A stretch of DNA of 64,000 bases. Origin: Hyaloscypha bicolor E. Its lineage: Eukaryota; Ascomycota; Leotiomycetes; Helotiales; Hyaloscyphaceae. Of this stretch, positions 45,316-56,994 are shown in pieces. How positions within the stretch are numbered: position 1 is the first letter of the stretch; every line of letters begins with the position of its first letter. The notes below the pieces were generated by a model that did no database searches, was not told the origin of the DNA, and was given only the letters and a program-made list of their open reading frames with translations. The position numbers and the translations under genes are program-made. Location: the NCBI RefSeq assembly GCF_002865645.1, contig NW_020194638.1:434001-498000 (forward strand), written 5' to 3'.

Positions 45316-47175
45316 TCACTCACCTCTCTTCGATATCCTAACCCACAAATCCCCCTTCTCCCACAAAGAGAACACCTTCTGTTGATCCCAATTCTCGCTC
45401 CCCTTACACAACTCAAAGTCAAAATGCCACAACACCCTCGCAAGGATAGCCCGCATCTCCCCCATGGCGAGACCCTGACCAATACAATTCCTCGGTCCGA
45501 CACTAAACGGCTGCAACACGTTCCTCTTATCTTCCATAAACCTTTCTTCTCTCGGCTCCAGCCAGCGTTCCGGGATAAAGGAGTCGGGATCGGCAAAGTT
45601 GGATGCCGAGCGAAAGGCGCCGTATTGGAGGACGCCTACTGACGCCTACTCATTGTCAGACCCCGGTATCGAAAACAGAAAAGTAATGAAGAAGTAATGG
45701 AGTTGTCTTACGTTCGCAGGGATAAAATACCCATTAATCACCGCGCCGCCGGGAAGCATTTTCCTGGAAAAGAGCCCAGGAGCAGGCGGATATACCCTGA
45801 GCGCTTCTTGCAGCACGGCATTCAGATACGGCATCTTAGCCAGCTTCTGCATCATTCACATCTGGGAAGGAGGTTCGGATCTCAGTAACGAGTTTCTTGA
45901 GCGTGGACGGATTCTTGAGGAGGTAGAACATAGCGCCGGATAGGAGAGTTGCGCTCGTTTCACTGCCTGCAATGATGAGGAGATTGGTTGTCTTGATTAT
46001 TTCTTCTCTCGACATGCCTTTTTCATCGTTATGGCGGAGGATATAACTTCTTTCATTAGTAGAGTGTTGAAAAGAGGGGAAGGGAGGAAACCTGATGAAG
46101 TCTTTTCTGTCAGTGTGCTTATCAAGGCGGCGCTCGGATTTGGCTTTGGAGTATTGATCATGCTTTTCGCGGCCCTTTTGCAGGGCCGGGAAGGCTTCCA
46201 TGAGTTTTATTATAGGCTTTCCGATAAGTGGATACGCTTTCAGTACGACGAAAATATGTCCGATTTTGACGCCTTTGAAGATGTTCACGATCCAGAAGTT
46301 GTAGCTGGAAGTAAGTGGTTAGTATTGCTTCACTTGAGAATAGGGACGGCACAAGAAGAAAAGCCTCGAGATTACGTAAATGCAAGAGACATTCAATAAA
46401 CTGTGAGATCATACGTACTCCTCGGTTTTGAGAGCATCGAAGTCTTCACCAAAGCACAAGTCTCCGACCAAATCAAACAAGGTGAAATTGAACCACCGAA
46501 CAATGTTCACTCGTCCGTTTGTAGGGCTTCCGATCTTCTCGTGGAGCTTTTGGATAAGCAGATCAAAATAAGAATTCATCAGTGGCTCCTGCTCCCGAAG
46601 AGCGGTCTCCGAGAAGGCGTGGTTTAACAGACGTCTCATCCTTGTGTGGTCCGGAACATTTGCCACTGTCGTATGTGAGCAAAGTGACAGATAAAATAAG
46701 AAGGTCCTGACCAAAGATACTCGGAACTTCGCCTTTCTCCGCGTAGTAGCCCTTGTCGAGCTGTTTCCTGCCAGGATTCTGGTAGCCATAAATTGCTAAA
46801 TGTGTGCGTCAGAAAACAACTAATACTCTATGGGACTCTTTTTATACGTTGCCATGCTTCAGCATTGGTGAAGGATACAAGCGAAGGGGATACTCGGACT
46901 GTATGTCCGTAGCGGTCGTGCAGCAGTTTGCGTTTCTTCACAGCGTCACCTGTCAAAATATCCCAGTGAGAGGGGAAAGAGAAAGCTGCGTCTATTTTAC
47001 GCCCTGGGATTTTGGCAAGCGGATGGAGAGTGATGTTGTAAAGAGCAACACCCAAAGAATAGACGAAATACTGATCCAGTCAGCCTCAAGCAAAGGCGGA
47101 GCACTAGCTGTTAGTACCCGTGGACAGGGGACACCTTACACAAGCGATGGCGGAAAACAAGATGGTGAGCAGCAT
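45316..47175 (-). CDS. Cytochrome P450 monooxygenase
   Basis: A multi-exon gene on the minus strand. The N-terminus starts at 47175 with a hydrophobic anchor and continues with YNITLHPLAKIPGRK. Oxygen-binding helix I reads AGSETSA (about 45960), the ExxR pair lies in EALRVYPP (about 45810), and PERW precedes the heme loop FSVGPRNCIGQGLA (about 45490) with the proximal Cys. The last exon (45645-45316) joins cleanly through a 66-base intron (45646-45711); further introns lie near 45840-45870, 46030-46115, 46290-46415, 46660-46730 and 46800-46850. These features fit a microsomal class II P450. Substrate unknown. The first exon/intron near 47130 is uncertain, with a very short possible intron. 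Confidence 0.88.
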
Positions 47176-47219
47176 GGTCCATAAAAGTGTAATTAGATTC
47201 AAATCAGATATGAGGTATA

Positions 47220-47300
47220 GAAAGAGTGAAGAAGGAGAGAAATGAAGAAGGGGAGAAATGAAGAAGGAGAGAAGTGAAGAAGGAGAGAAGTGAAGAGGAA
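47220..47300. repeat. Purine-rich tandem repeat (GAAG/GAGAA units)
   Basis: Five imperfect copies of a 15-17 base unit like AGAAGGAGAGAAGTGA, just upstream of the P450 start. It could influence the promoter but looks like a simple minisatellite. Confidence 0.8.
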
Positions 47301-47654
47301 GAGATGTTCAACAAGGCAGATATAGGATGGATGTGGCTTGCCTCGTCTCTCTATCAACTTTGTTGGTCGATCCTTGTCACCACTGGCCACGTGTGGCACT
47401 CGCCTGGTCTCCGGAAGCTCACGTTTCCGATAGGTACAATCGGTCCGATAGAACAACGACAAAGCAAAAGAAAATCTAACACAATACCAATTGATACAAA
47501 TCGTATTAATCGGAATTATCGTGTATCTTATAGCCATTAATCTCCGATTTTTAATATCTTTAATATCGCGGGAGTTACAAAGCACGTGGTTATTTTTATA
47601 CGACCTTGCATAGAAATTTTCGCGTTTAATATAGTAATTAATCGTGTGTCAGGA

Positions 47655-47950
47655 CTTGTACCAAAGCCCCTACGTCCCTGCGGGCTGGTACGTATCAGCG
47701 ATACGGTTTTCGTCACCGCGATACGGTCGTTTGTGTCATAACTTCTATAATTTCATAAAGTTCAAATTGAAAGACGCCAAAATTGCATAATTATCAGGCG
47801 TACCTCCATATACAGTAAACTTTTTCTTAAGATCCTGTGTTACGTTGTGAAGTTATTAAAAGATCTAGTTTTTTTGGTTAGGGGAAAAAGAGCGACCGTA
47901 TCGCTCATTTTCGACGTATCTGATCCGCACCATACCAGGGGTCCATATTG
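47655..47950. mobile_element. Candidate MITE with imperfect inverted repeats
   Basis: GCGATACGGTCG at about 47718 and its reverse complement CGACCGTATCGC at about 47893, with GTATCAG/CTGATC and GGTGCGG-like sequence farther out, form imperfect inverted arms around a non-coding A/T-rich core. No transposase. Exact ends and a target duplication were not found. Confidence 0.4.
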
Positions 47951-47982
47951 GTGCGGGCAGTGCCGCATGATCAAAACTCACG

Positions 47983-48001
47983 CCTCGTATAGTATACGAG
48001 G
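47983..48001. repeat. Inverted repeat with 3-base loop
   Basis: CCTCGTATAGTATACGAGG: eight-base arms around AGT. It is followed by A/T-rich DNA and a CACACGTGA motif that recurs at about 48168. Function unknown. Confidence 0.6.
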
Positions 48002-48567
48002 TCACACGTGATTTATCTCATAGACTCTTGATACTTTATATATACTCTCTTTAATAGTAACTCTTAAAATTTGAGCTTCTACTGCATATAGTCTATAGTA
48101 CGCTTATAAAGCTTAAGGGGCCTTATAAGTCTAACTTAAATACGCTATTTACTTGGGCACACGTGACTTTCCTAAAATATTTTCGCGTTTTATAGTCAAA
48201 AAAAAAAGTCAAAATCGCTCGTAAACTTCAAAACTTGATTATTAATTAATTACGAATCGTATTAAGATTCGTGTTAATATATTTTATTCGCTTCATTCTA
48301 CTCTATAATTCTCCTAGCGGCATGGCGCCTGTTGCATGGAAACTGCATACTGGTCACGTGAATATGTCTCACGTGACCATATTCGCTGTATTTAGCTCCG
48401 GCCCTCCGCCCCACACCTCACTTCCTTCCATATCTCAATTATATTCCATACAACCGCATTTCACGGCAATGCTCCTCCTGGTTCGTTCTTAGTCATCACA
48501 TATCTAGAGATCAGCTGAACGATAGACAACGTAATCATGGATTCTACTCTTGCATTACTTAGTATTA
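48002..48567. other. A/T-rich intergenic stretch
   Basis: No coding frame of note. It contains repeated CACGTGA motifs (about 48006, 48168, 48354, 48371), two of them forming an inverted pair around 48354-48377. Confidence 0.45.
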
Positions 48568-48742
48568 CAGTATAACCTCGAGATAAGGATACCCGAGATA
48601 AGGATATCCTCGTTTTTAAGGATACATCTGCTGGCCCCGCAGGGATTAATTTTGCTGTGTGCCACACCCCGTTATAAGGATACCTCGCATTATCCTTAGT
48701 TTTTTGGGACAATTTCGGTATCCTTATATCGAGGTTATACTG
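48568..48742. mobile_element. 175-base pogo/Tigger-type MITE
   Basis: Flanked by TA on both sides (48566-48567 and 48743-48744). The inverted ends begin CAGTATAACCTCGAGATAAG and mirror as CTTATATCGAGGTTATACTG, about 26 bases with few mismatches. The CAGTATAACCTCG-type end is characteristic of pogo/Tigger elements. Non-coding inside, so it depends on a transposase elsewhere. Confidence 0.9.
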
Positions 48743-48744
48743 TA

Positions 48745-49300
48745 ATTTAATTCAGGTAGTGGTTAAAAAGTTGTTGTGGGCATAAAAGAGAGACCGTTTT
48801 GTCGTCGTGTGCGGACCGACTGTACTTCTCACTTCTCCCAGGCCGAGGCCATGAACTTATTGGTCTCAACATACGATGAGACTTGAAACTAGAGAGGTTG
48901 CAGCTGCAGAGGAAAGCGACAGCGTTGATGAAGGTAAGCTCGCAACGTGGCACGTGACACCAATAACCTTTCCCCCTTGAACTGGGTTTCTTCGTTTTCC
49001 TCCTCCACTGCATATCTGGCTTGCTGTTTTGGGTCTCCTCTGCCTTATTGAAGTGCGTATGAATGCTAGTGTCAGCATTGCCCAACGCACCCCTGAATTC
49101 ACCACGCCAATATCTTCGGCCTTGCTTTTCGCCTTATATTCAAGGTTGCCTCTCAAATCTCGACGCGTCACGAAGAAACGTAGGATATTTCCCGTTCCTC
49201 CTATGTACAGCAAGCAAGGGGGCAGTTCACCTTCAAACCACCACAACCCCACTCTCCTTTAAACAATGCCCAGTCGCGCGACTTGCTCACCACACTCACC
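48745..49300. other. Promoter and leader region of the Acinus-like gene
   Basis: No separate gene recognised. The last 60 bases are C/A-rich without G-runs (CCACCACAACCCCACTCTCC) and end in CTCACCATGA, a favourable start context. Confidence 0.45.
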
Positions 49301-51172
49301 ATGACCGATTGGAGTAAACTCAAGGTCGTCGACCTCAAAGCCGAACTCAAAAAGCGCGGTCTGGCTCAAACTGGGCTCAAGCCTGTGCTTGTCGCTCGAC
49401 TTGAGGCTGCAGAGAAGGAGGTTGGATCAGAGAGCGAGGCTACTATCCAGGATGACGCGAACAAGGCGGATACGAATTCTGCGACTTCTCCAGATACCGA
49501 CTCGCCCACAGTGCCAACATCAGATGTGAACGCCGATCTGCTTGCAGAAACCGCCCTCCAGGCGACGACGGAAAGGTCGGAGCCTCCTACGGCATCTCGC
49601 AGCGCCCCCCAAGAGTCTTCTGTGATTGATTTCCAAAGCGAACCCTTGCCGACACAACCTACACATACCGTCGAATCGTCGCAGGCTTCGGCGCAAAATG
49701 ACACACATGAATCGGCTCTCCCTTCCGTGGAACCCCAGGAAGCAATTGACGATAGACAGAAGCGGAAAAGAAGATCACAGAGTCCTCCACCATCGACTGC
49801 CGATTCTGTGCGAAAGCGATTTCGTAATGACGAGGATGGGGAAAGAATGGAAGGAGTTGTGACCACACAGGAAGGCGCCGACTGGGTGGGGAAGCACAAT
49901 GCAGTGGACGAGGCAGAAGCTATTGCTGTAGTAAAGGAAGTTGCCTTTGATGGCGCCGAGCTGGCACCTACAATCGTCGATGATTCGAAAGAGGAGGTGA
50001 AGATTGATGATGTTCAGATGGGTGGTGTTCAGCCAAAGTCAGAGGAGAGGATGGAAATTGACGAGGCTCCGAAAAGAGAAAGCGCGACATTCGACGACGA
50101 CTCTCCTTCGAAGACTCGCGACTCTAGACAATTCAAAAATCTCTTCTCCGGGGAATCACAAGACACAGCAATGGCTATCTCGCGGTCTCACGATTCCTCC
50201 GAAGAAGTAGAGCCAGATCGAGTCATTGATCCTGCTACCCATCCTGCGACGTCCACTCTCTACATCCGCGACATCATGCGTCCTCTCAATCCAAACCAAC
50301 TCAAATCATACCTCGCAACACTGGCCGCTCCACCAGGCCAAGAACCTGATCTAGAAGTGATTGTCAATTTCTACATCGATACAATCCGCACCCACGCATT
50401 TGTCTCCTTCACCAACACATCCGCAGCATCACGGGTTCGATCTGCTCTGCATGACCGCATCTGGCCTGACGAAAAGACTCGGAAGCCCCTGTGGGTCGAC
50501 TTCATACCAGTAGAGAAGCTTGATGAATGGATTGAACGAGAGCAGGCAGAAGGTGGCGGGCGCGGTTCTGCGAAGAAGTGGGAGGTATATTATGATGTTG
50601 ATGAGGATCGCCATGTCACAGCTACTTTACAAGAGACGAGCAGTATCCGACCAGCACAGCATATTCGTCGACCATCGATTCCTGTCCCGCCAATTCAAGC
50701 GCCGCAAGCCCCACGACGCATTGAGCCACCCTCTGCTCCTCGAGCGTTCAATATTCGTGGGCAGGGAGCCCCGATGGAGAAGTTGGACCAGCTGTTCAAG
50801 TCAACGGCTGCGAAGCCTATGTTGTATTACCAACCCGTTTCCAAGGACTTGGCCAACAGGAGACTGGACAATATCGATGCTGCGATGTCGAAGGATGCAG
50901 CTGCTGGGAAGCGGATGACGGGTCCAATCAACCGATACATATTCGAGGACGGAGATAAATTGGTAGATCGCGGACCGGAGATCTTCCCTGGTATTCGACC
51001 TCCACCAGATCAGCGCCGAGGAGGCGCAGGCAGAGGAGGACCACCTCGTGATCGAGATGGTGGGTATCGTGGCAGAGGTGGCGGGGGGTATGGAGACAGG
51101 CCACCACACAGAGTTTATGAGAGCTTCCGTCCGAGAATGGATTCGAGAGATGACAGGGATCGGCGTTATTAG
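49301..51172 (+). CDS. Acinus-like nuclear protein (SAP, RRM-like, RSB motif)
   Basis: A single exon of 623 residues from the ATG at 49301, which directly precedes the SAP domain (WSKLKVVDLKAELKKRG, residues 3-38); an in-frame ATG six codons earlier (49283) is less likely. After a long acidic, disordered region comes an RRM-like fold (STLYIRDIMRPLN to PLWVDFIP, about residues 315-400), then the RSB motif (LDQLFKSTAAKPMLYYQPVS, about 490), and a C-terminal RGG/arginine-rich tail. This layout is that of Acinus, which scaffolds RNPS1 and SAP18 in the ASAP complex near the exon junction complex and acts in splicing in the nucleus. It fits the intron-rich genome and the adjacent L-type cyclin. Confidence 0.85.
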   Translation: MTDWSKLKVVDLKAELKKRGLAQTGLKPVLVARLEAAEKEVGSESEATIQDDANKADTNSATSPDTDSPTVPTSDVNADLLAETALQATTERSEPPTASRSAPQESSVIDFQSEPLPTQPTHTVESSQASAQNDTHESALPSVEPQEAIDDRQKRKRRSQSPPPSTADSVRKRFRNDEDGERMEGVVTTQEGADWVGKHNAVDEAEAIAVVKEVAFDGAELAPTIVDDSKEEVKIDDVQMGGVQPKSEERMEIDEAPKRESATFDDDSPSKTRDSRQFKNLFSGESQDTAMAISRSHDSSEEVEPDRVIDPATHPATSTLYIRDIMRPLNPNQLKSYLATLAAPPGQEPDLEVIVNFYIDTIRTHAFVSFTNTSAASRVRSALHDRIWPDEKTRKPLWVDFIPVEKLDEWIEREQAEGGGRGSAKKWEVYYDVDEDRHVTATLQETSSIRPAQHIRRPSIPVPPIQAPQAPRRIEPPSAPRAFNIRGQGAPMEKLDQLFKSTAAKPMLYYQPVSKDLANRRLDNIDAAMSKDAAAGKRMTGPINRYIFEDGDKLVDRGPEIFPGIRPPPDQRRGGAGRGGPPRDRDGGYRGRGGGGYGDRPPHRVYESFRPRMDSRDDRDRRY

Positions 51173-51656
51173 GTTATCTAAAATGGAGGATATTTGCACT
51201 TGGGGGCGTTTGCGGATTTGACCGGGGGTTATCCACGTCGCAAGATTCGCAAGCGTTTGTAGGAGTATTTCACACTAGAAGGTACAGTTTGTGGTGATAC
51301 CCAAGGAGATGACTCTGGAAGCCAGGGCGGAAATACATTCATGATTTCTCTAGCTTCTGTCCTAATGCATTGTGGCGAGGTGATATACACATACTTCTTG
51401 CTTCCCACTCTCTTGCGAAAGAAATAGGTGTTTTCCTCAAACATATCTGCAAACCCAAGCCCCTGAAAGTGATACTCAGGTTGAAATTCAACAAGGCTGA
51501 CGTAAAAATCGCAGCCTTGCGCGACAGGCCGAAAAATCCACACCTCACTTTGTCGGCCAAGATTAACAACACCACACTACGGTCCTCAACGCTTCCCTGC
51601 AGAACTCGTCTGTATCTTCCTCTCCCATTGCGTGAATTTAGCATACATCCGCCACA
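51173..51656. other. Intergenic between Acinus-like and cyclin genes
   Basis: Frames in this gap overlap on both strands and lack known motifs. It contains the cyclin promoter and the leader, which ends GCCACAATGT before the start codon. Confidence 0.5.
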
Positions 51657-52686
51657 ATGTCACACCTAACCAACCCTCTCGCAACACCAGCCCAACTCTA
51701 CGCCCTCAACACACTCAACTCCCCCCTCCCCCCGGACCTCCAAAACAGCATCCGATTCTATACCGCGCGTCTAACACAAGCCGCCGGGTTACTCCTCCGA
51801 TTATCACAAGATATAGCGGCGCAAGCCAACATACTTCTCTATCGTTACTGGCTCGTCGACCCGCTGCTTGCGTGGGAATTTAGCGTGCGTATCCCTCCAG
51901 GCATTGCAATGGGAGATGCTGACTTCTTGCCAGGATGTATCAGCAAGCGTCCTCTATCTAACAGCCAAGATCTCCGCGTCCCCACGTTCCTTAAGGAGCA
52001 TAACAAACGTATACGCCTACCTCCTCTCCCCCTCCTCCCACCTCTTGCCGCAACCACAAACCAACCCCTTCGCCACGCCTCCAGACCCAGAATCTTACTA
52101 TCTCTCCGAAACCTCCTACATCAACTTCCGCAACCGCCTCCTAAACATCGAAGGCCAGATCCTCAACGCGCTAGGATTCAACACACACGTTGCTCTCCCT
52201 CATCCGCTCGCAATCACCTATCTCCAAACTCTCGACGTCTTCTCCTCGTCTGCTGGCAAAATTGTGGCGAAGAGGACGGTGGAGTATCTTAATACAGCGC
52301 TGTTGAGTCCGCAGATGTTGTATTTGACGCATCAGCCTAATGCGCTTGCTACGGCGGCGATTTATTTGAGTGCGAGGGAGGAGGGGGTTAAGTTGCCGGA
52401 GACGGAGTGGTGGGAAGTATTTGATGTTGAGAGGGAGGAGTTGGGGTTTCTGGTTGTGGGGGTAATGAGCTTGGAGGGGGTTGTGAGGAAGGAGAGAGAG
52501 AGGTGGGAGCATGTGGACGGGGAGGGGAAGGCGGTGGGGATGATAACCAGGGAAATGGTTAGGGAGGAGATGGGAAGGTTGGGGTTGAATGAGGGAGGAG
52601 GGGTGGGAAACGGGGTGGTAGAAGAGGACGAGGAGGCGCAGATGGCGAGGTTGTTGGATGAAAAGGTTGCGGCTGTGAGTGCATAG
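51657..52686 (+). CDS. L-type cyclin
   Basis: Two exons (51657-51884 and 51934-52686) give 326 residues. The first cyclin box includes LTQAAGLLLRLSQDIAAQAN and continues across the 49-base intron into DVSASVLYLTAKISASPRSL. The second box runs about residues 150-240 (RLLNIEGQILNALGFN, TALLSPQMLYLTHQPNALAT). The AA-LLRL pattern is closest to cyclin L, which pairs with CDK11-type kinases and acts in transcription-coupled splicing. The C-terminus is acidic and Gly-rich and lacks the RS domain of animal cyclin L. A different frame stays open past the donor to 52292, but it lacks cyclin sequence. Confidence 0.85.
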
Positions 52687-53973
52687 CGTGGATATTGGGA
52701 GGTGTAAGATTATATTGTATAATATGGAAGCACAAACGAAGGTTGCTTGCGTTAGAAGTGCAGCTCTGTGGCTAAAAGAGGAACTATTTCTGAATGCCTT
52801 ACAAGTTGTCGATACCTAGTCTCCGTTAAACGTGGGGATGGGGCCGCATGGTAATACGTTTCGCCCTTGCTATGGCCATCTCTTCGAAAAGGAGAACTCT
52901 AACCTACCTTCACAAGATTCCCTAGAATCCGTCCCTCTTAGCACAACCAATTCAAAACAGTGGTGTACTCATAATGGTTAACAGTTTTGCCTCTCACGCA
53001 GGAGCTTGGGGTTCGGTAAGGATTCAAAAACACTGAAATTTTGAAACAAGAACTAATAGTGTATAGAAATCCCGATTCGGACAAGAGAACCAATAGCATA
53101 CTATTTTTGGCCATCATCTTGCCAGATCGTTGGGTGGATATGATACTTGCGTGTTGAGGAACGAGACGTTAATTTCTCTTTGCCGCTGAGCTTGTGGGGT
53201 TCAGGCCGGGCAGCAAATATTGTCAAATGAAACAGGACAAATCATGGTAAGGACTCATCAGCCATTTTCCATTCAAGCCAATAGTTGACGGCATTAAGTG
53301 AGGCCCCGCAGGTGAGGCTACAGTGAAAAACGAGGCGACAAGGCCGACACCAAACTCGGGCGGGTACCTGGCAAACCCGGACTGCCGGACTTTAAACCAA
53401 TACAAACTTTGGGTGCTTGGGAATCAATTGAATGGTGTTCAAAGTTGGACATCTCGCAATCGCATCCTCTTCGGCAATTCATGTTGCGAGTTCGCAAGAC
53501 GATGCTGCATGCGCCTCAAGAGATGGTTGACGTGAAAGTGGAGCGCCAAAAGCGGGCTAGCCCCACAGCACGGGCCGTGCCAACCCCCTTTCTCAGATCT
53601 TCATGCAGGCGCTTATCCCAGCAACTTCAAGAAAATATCACCAGAAAAGCTTCAACCCCAGATTCGTTAGGCGCAAAGTATTTGCCCAAATACCCCCTTT
53701 TCCCCAGACTGTACTCTGGCCCCCAAGACAAAGATACCCTCATTGGCAGTTTCAGAAGTCGGTGTCACGCTTGCATACCTGCACGAGAGACCTTTCAGCT
53801 GCATAATGCATTGTCGGTGAAGCCAATCGTGGTCAGCGCGCAGACCGCACAACCTATCCCAAGCGAACAGATGTTCGACACGCTCAATTGAGGCCCCTTC
53901 TCTCCCAACCCCTCCACCCACTGGACTTACCAAATGCCCAACGTCTGAGGGGTTCGGGTTTGCGCGCACTCGA
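52687..53973. other. Intergenic, no gene recognised
   Basis: A frame on the plus strand (53409-53891) and its shadows have no known motif. Nothing else beyond ordinary sequence is seen. It must contain the promoter of the RBR ligase gene. Confidence 0.45.
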
Positions 53974-56305
53974 ATGGCGAATTCAGAGTCCGCTGATGGC
54001 GAGCGCAGGGTGCGGACGCGACGACGATTGGATGTGGGCGAAAGACACTACGAATCGGGTGGTGGCAAGGGGCGAGAGCGTGATCCAGCCGCTGAAGTGC
54101 GCAGAATGAGAGTAGATAGACTTGAGGGCAGCACCTCGACTCACAGAACTGCATCGAATTCGAAGATGACCTCTGCATCTCAGGCGACGCTCCCGAGCAT
54201 AAGAAGTACGACTAGTCATAGGAGAAGGAGCCATCGCCATGGGAGTCCTGAGAGCAAGAGCCACAGCCGGCGGAAATCTGCGCCGAAGGACGAACCTGCG
54301 GAGTATGTCTATCGTGCGCCTGAAGAGAAAAAGAGGTCCTCGCGCGTTATAGTGACAGAGACCCGAAGACTGGGAAGGGATGGAGAGTCAACTGACGAAG
54401 AGGAGCGTCATGCCACACAATCAGATCCAGTGAAAGAGAAGAGGAAGGTAAAGGTCATATATGTCTCAGCAGAGGAGGCGAAGGTTCTGAAGCATCAGGA
54501 GAGAACTTCGAGGACATCGAGAGAGTCATCAGAGCGTCCGAGGCATTCTGAAGAATCGATTCATCGAAGTAGATCTCACCGCTCTCGTCGAGATTCCGTT
54601 GCTGAAGCACCGCCTTCACGACCGAAAAGGTTTGCAACAATGAAGATAGGTAGTGGCAAGGGCTGATATCATTTTTTCAGGAGCGCTTCAACAAGATACC
54701 CGCCATCCAGTTCCCGACCATTACCCAAGAGAAGCAGCACGACGAGTTCTATACGCTCTGCCAAAGTGGCGCCATCGATTTCAAGTTCTACGCATAGGCG
54801 GTCAAGCTTCCTAGGAAGTTGGTGGTTAACTCCAGCGCCACAGCAGCTTGAGCCAGAGAGGCTGTAAGACTACTTTTCTTACCAGCCGCAAGATTGTACT
54901 GACTCCCCGGTAGTGTTACGTGCTTGACCTGTCTATCGGACGATATCCCACAATCGAAATCTGCAAAATTAAAATGTGGCCACCGCATGTGCCAGTCATG
55001 TCTGAAACGAATTTTCAAGCTGTCGGTCAACGACCCTCAACATATGCCACCGAAGTGTTGTACCGAAGATTTTATACCGTTGAAACATGTTGAGAAGATA
55101 TTTGACATGGAATTCAAAAAGACATGGAATAGGAAATTCGCAGAGTATTCAACCAAGAACCGTATATATTGTCCTGCCAGGCGGTGTGGCGAATGGATAA
55201 AGCCTAGCAATATTCATAAGGAAGACGGGAAGAAAGTTGGAAAATGTAGTCGCTGTAAGATGAGGGTCTGCTGTCTGTGTAATGGGAAGTGGCATGGCAC
55301 GAAGGACTGTCCGAAAGACGAAGAAACGAATCGCCTCCTTGAAACGGCTAAAGAAGCGGGATGGCAACGATGCTATAACTGTCGGACAATGGTCGAGCTG
55401 AAGGAAGGCTGCAATCACATGACTTGGTAATCATATTTCCCCCTATAGTTGGACTATTACTAACAGTGTATAGTCGCTGCACAGCAGAGTTTTGCATGAT
55501 ATGTGGCCTCAAGTGGAAGTCTTGCAACTGTCCCTGGTTCAACTACGAAGCGGTCGAAGCGGACCGACTTGACCATATGCAGGCGCCAGAGGACGTGGAG
55601 GGTGGACCTGACTTGCCAGAAAGACCTCGCCGACTTCGCAGACCGCGCCCACCAACTTACCATGGCGACGTCGACGAGCGTCGACGTCAAGAGCGAGCGG
55701 ATGAGGAATTCGCTCGCTGGCTTCAGCGAATGGATATTGATGGGGAAGACGAAGAGGATTACCAAGGCGGTATTGGTGGCATCCAGGGCATCGGAAACGG
55801 TGCCGGACATTTCATGAATCAGGACTATATCCGAGAAGCACGCAACATTTTGACCGGAAACTTCGACCAAGCAGCAGCAGCAGCAAACTACGTTACGGGC
55901 GTCGCAAACGCCCGAGGAGTACCGCCGCCTCCACCGCCGGGACCGCGAAGGATGGCAGAACGATATCCGGTTCCTCCCCGAACCGGACGACTACCTTCTC
56001 CCCCACCGATGCTGAGACGGCATACGATGCGGGAGCAGGTTTATAACTCGCGGGCTCCGCCTGCAGAGAGAGCTGTGCCGAGGAGAACCAGAACGGACTA
56101 TGAAAGTGAGGCTGCGGTCCATGCTCCTGTTGCGAGGGCTCCTCAACCGCCACCTCCCGCAAGACCCGAACCGACGCCCGCAGTTCTTGCGGGATTGAGG
56201 GGTGCGAGAAGAGGAACGAACCGAGTCAACGCGTGGAGGACACACGTCTATCCTAATGCCACCCCTGAAGAGGGAGTCATCTCCCCCTCAAGTGAGGATT
56301 ATTAG
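53974..56305 (+). CDS. RBR-type E3 ubiquitin ligase
   Basis: Four exons (53974-54629, 54681-54863, 54914-55426, 55474-56305) join in phase to 727 residues. The N-terminal 280 residues are Ser/Arg-rich and disordered. RING1 follows (CLTCLSDDIPQ, CGHRMCQSCL), then an IBR (in-between-RING) segment (CPARRCGEWI, CSRCKMRVCCLC) and RING2 (CYNCRTMVELKEGCNHMTC then CTAEFCMICG). In RBR ligases the Cys in CNHMTC takes ubiquitin from the E2 as a thioester; here its codon (residue 451) is split by the third intron. The C-terminus is Pro/Arg-rich. The order RING1-IBR-RING2 gives a HECT-RING hybrid mechanism. Substrate unknown. Confidence 0.9.
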
Positions 56306-56994
56306 AACATTGGGGGATGTTGGTCGTTTGAATATGGTTGAAATGCGGCTGCTCTCTGACTGCGACATTGATCCGTTTACGAACAGGGTGGTGGAGCACA
56401 TCCACGGCTGGAGGGTGGCAGTTGAGTGCGCCGTCTTCGCATCATGAACTGTGTACCACTCTGGGATGCCTTGATCTCTCGGTTGAGCCGGGAGAGCTAA
56501 TTCAGGGGGTATTTTGATTCAGCCACCGGGCGCGGCGGTATCATGATTCTTTACTTTCACAGATACCCATTTGCACATGTATAGCTATGTAATTACAACA
56601 ATTAACGACTCATGAGCCCGTCTTCGCAGGCAAACTGGTCCTGGACATTCCTTTGAATTGCAACTTGTGATCTTAGATTCGCATCGCATGAGTCCTTTGG
56701 CAGTGTTGTCTTGGCGCACCGCCACACAACGTCATTTTTGTGCTCGGAAGCCGGACATGAACGCGATCGACGAGCTATCGACGAGCTGGGCGCGTGCATC
56801 TTCTAAGACCACAAAACATCCTCCGCCCCACCACTATCCGACTCCCTAACTTTTGCAGACCTTGAACATCTGCTTGCGATCCTAACCATTCACCATGGCT
56901 TTATGACAAGCTCTTCCGTCAGCCCTACCATCTAAGGTTACCCCACACCGAAGCCTCCTCATCACAGCCCTCGACATAAACAATCACCGACGCC
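56306..56994. other. Intergenic between RBR ligase and lipase genes
   Basis: No coding signal. The last 60 bases form a C-rich leader before the ATG at 56995. Confidence 0.5.

Noticed and set aside
39584..45645. Secondary-metabolite gene cluster around the flavin monooxygenase and P450
   Set aside because: No synthase backbone, transporter or regulator lies between them, and the interval is filled with pseudogenes and transposons.
51657..52292. 211-codon continuous frame as an alternative cyclin product
   Set aside because: After 51884 it loses cyclin similarity, while removing a canonical 49-base intron restores the cyclin boxes.
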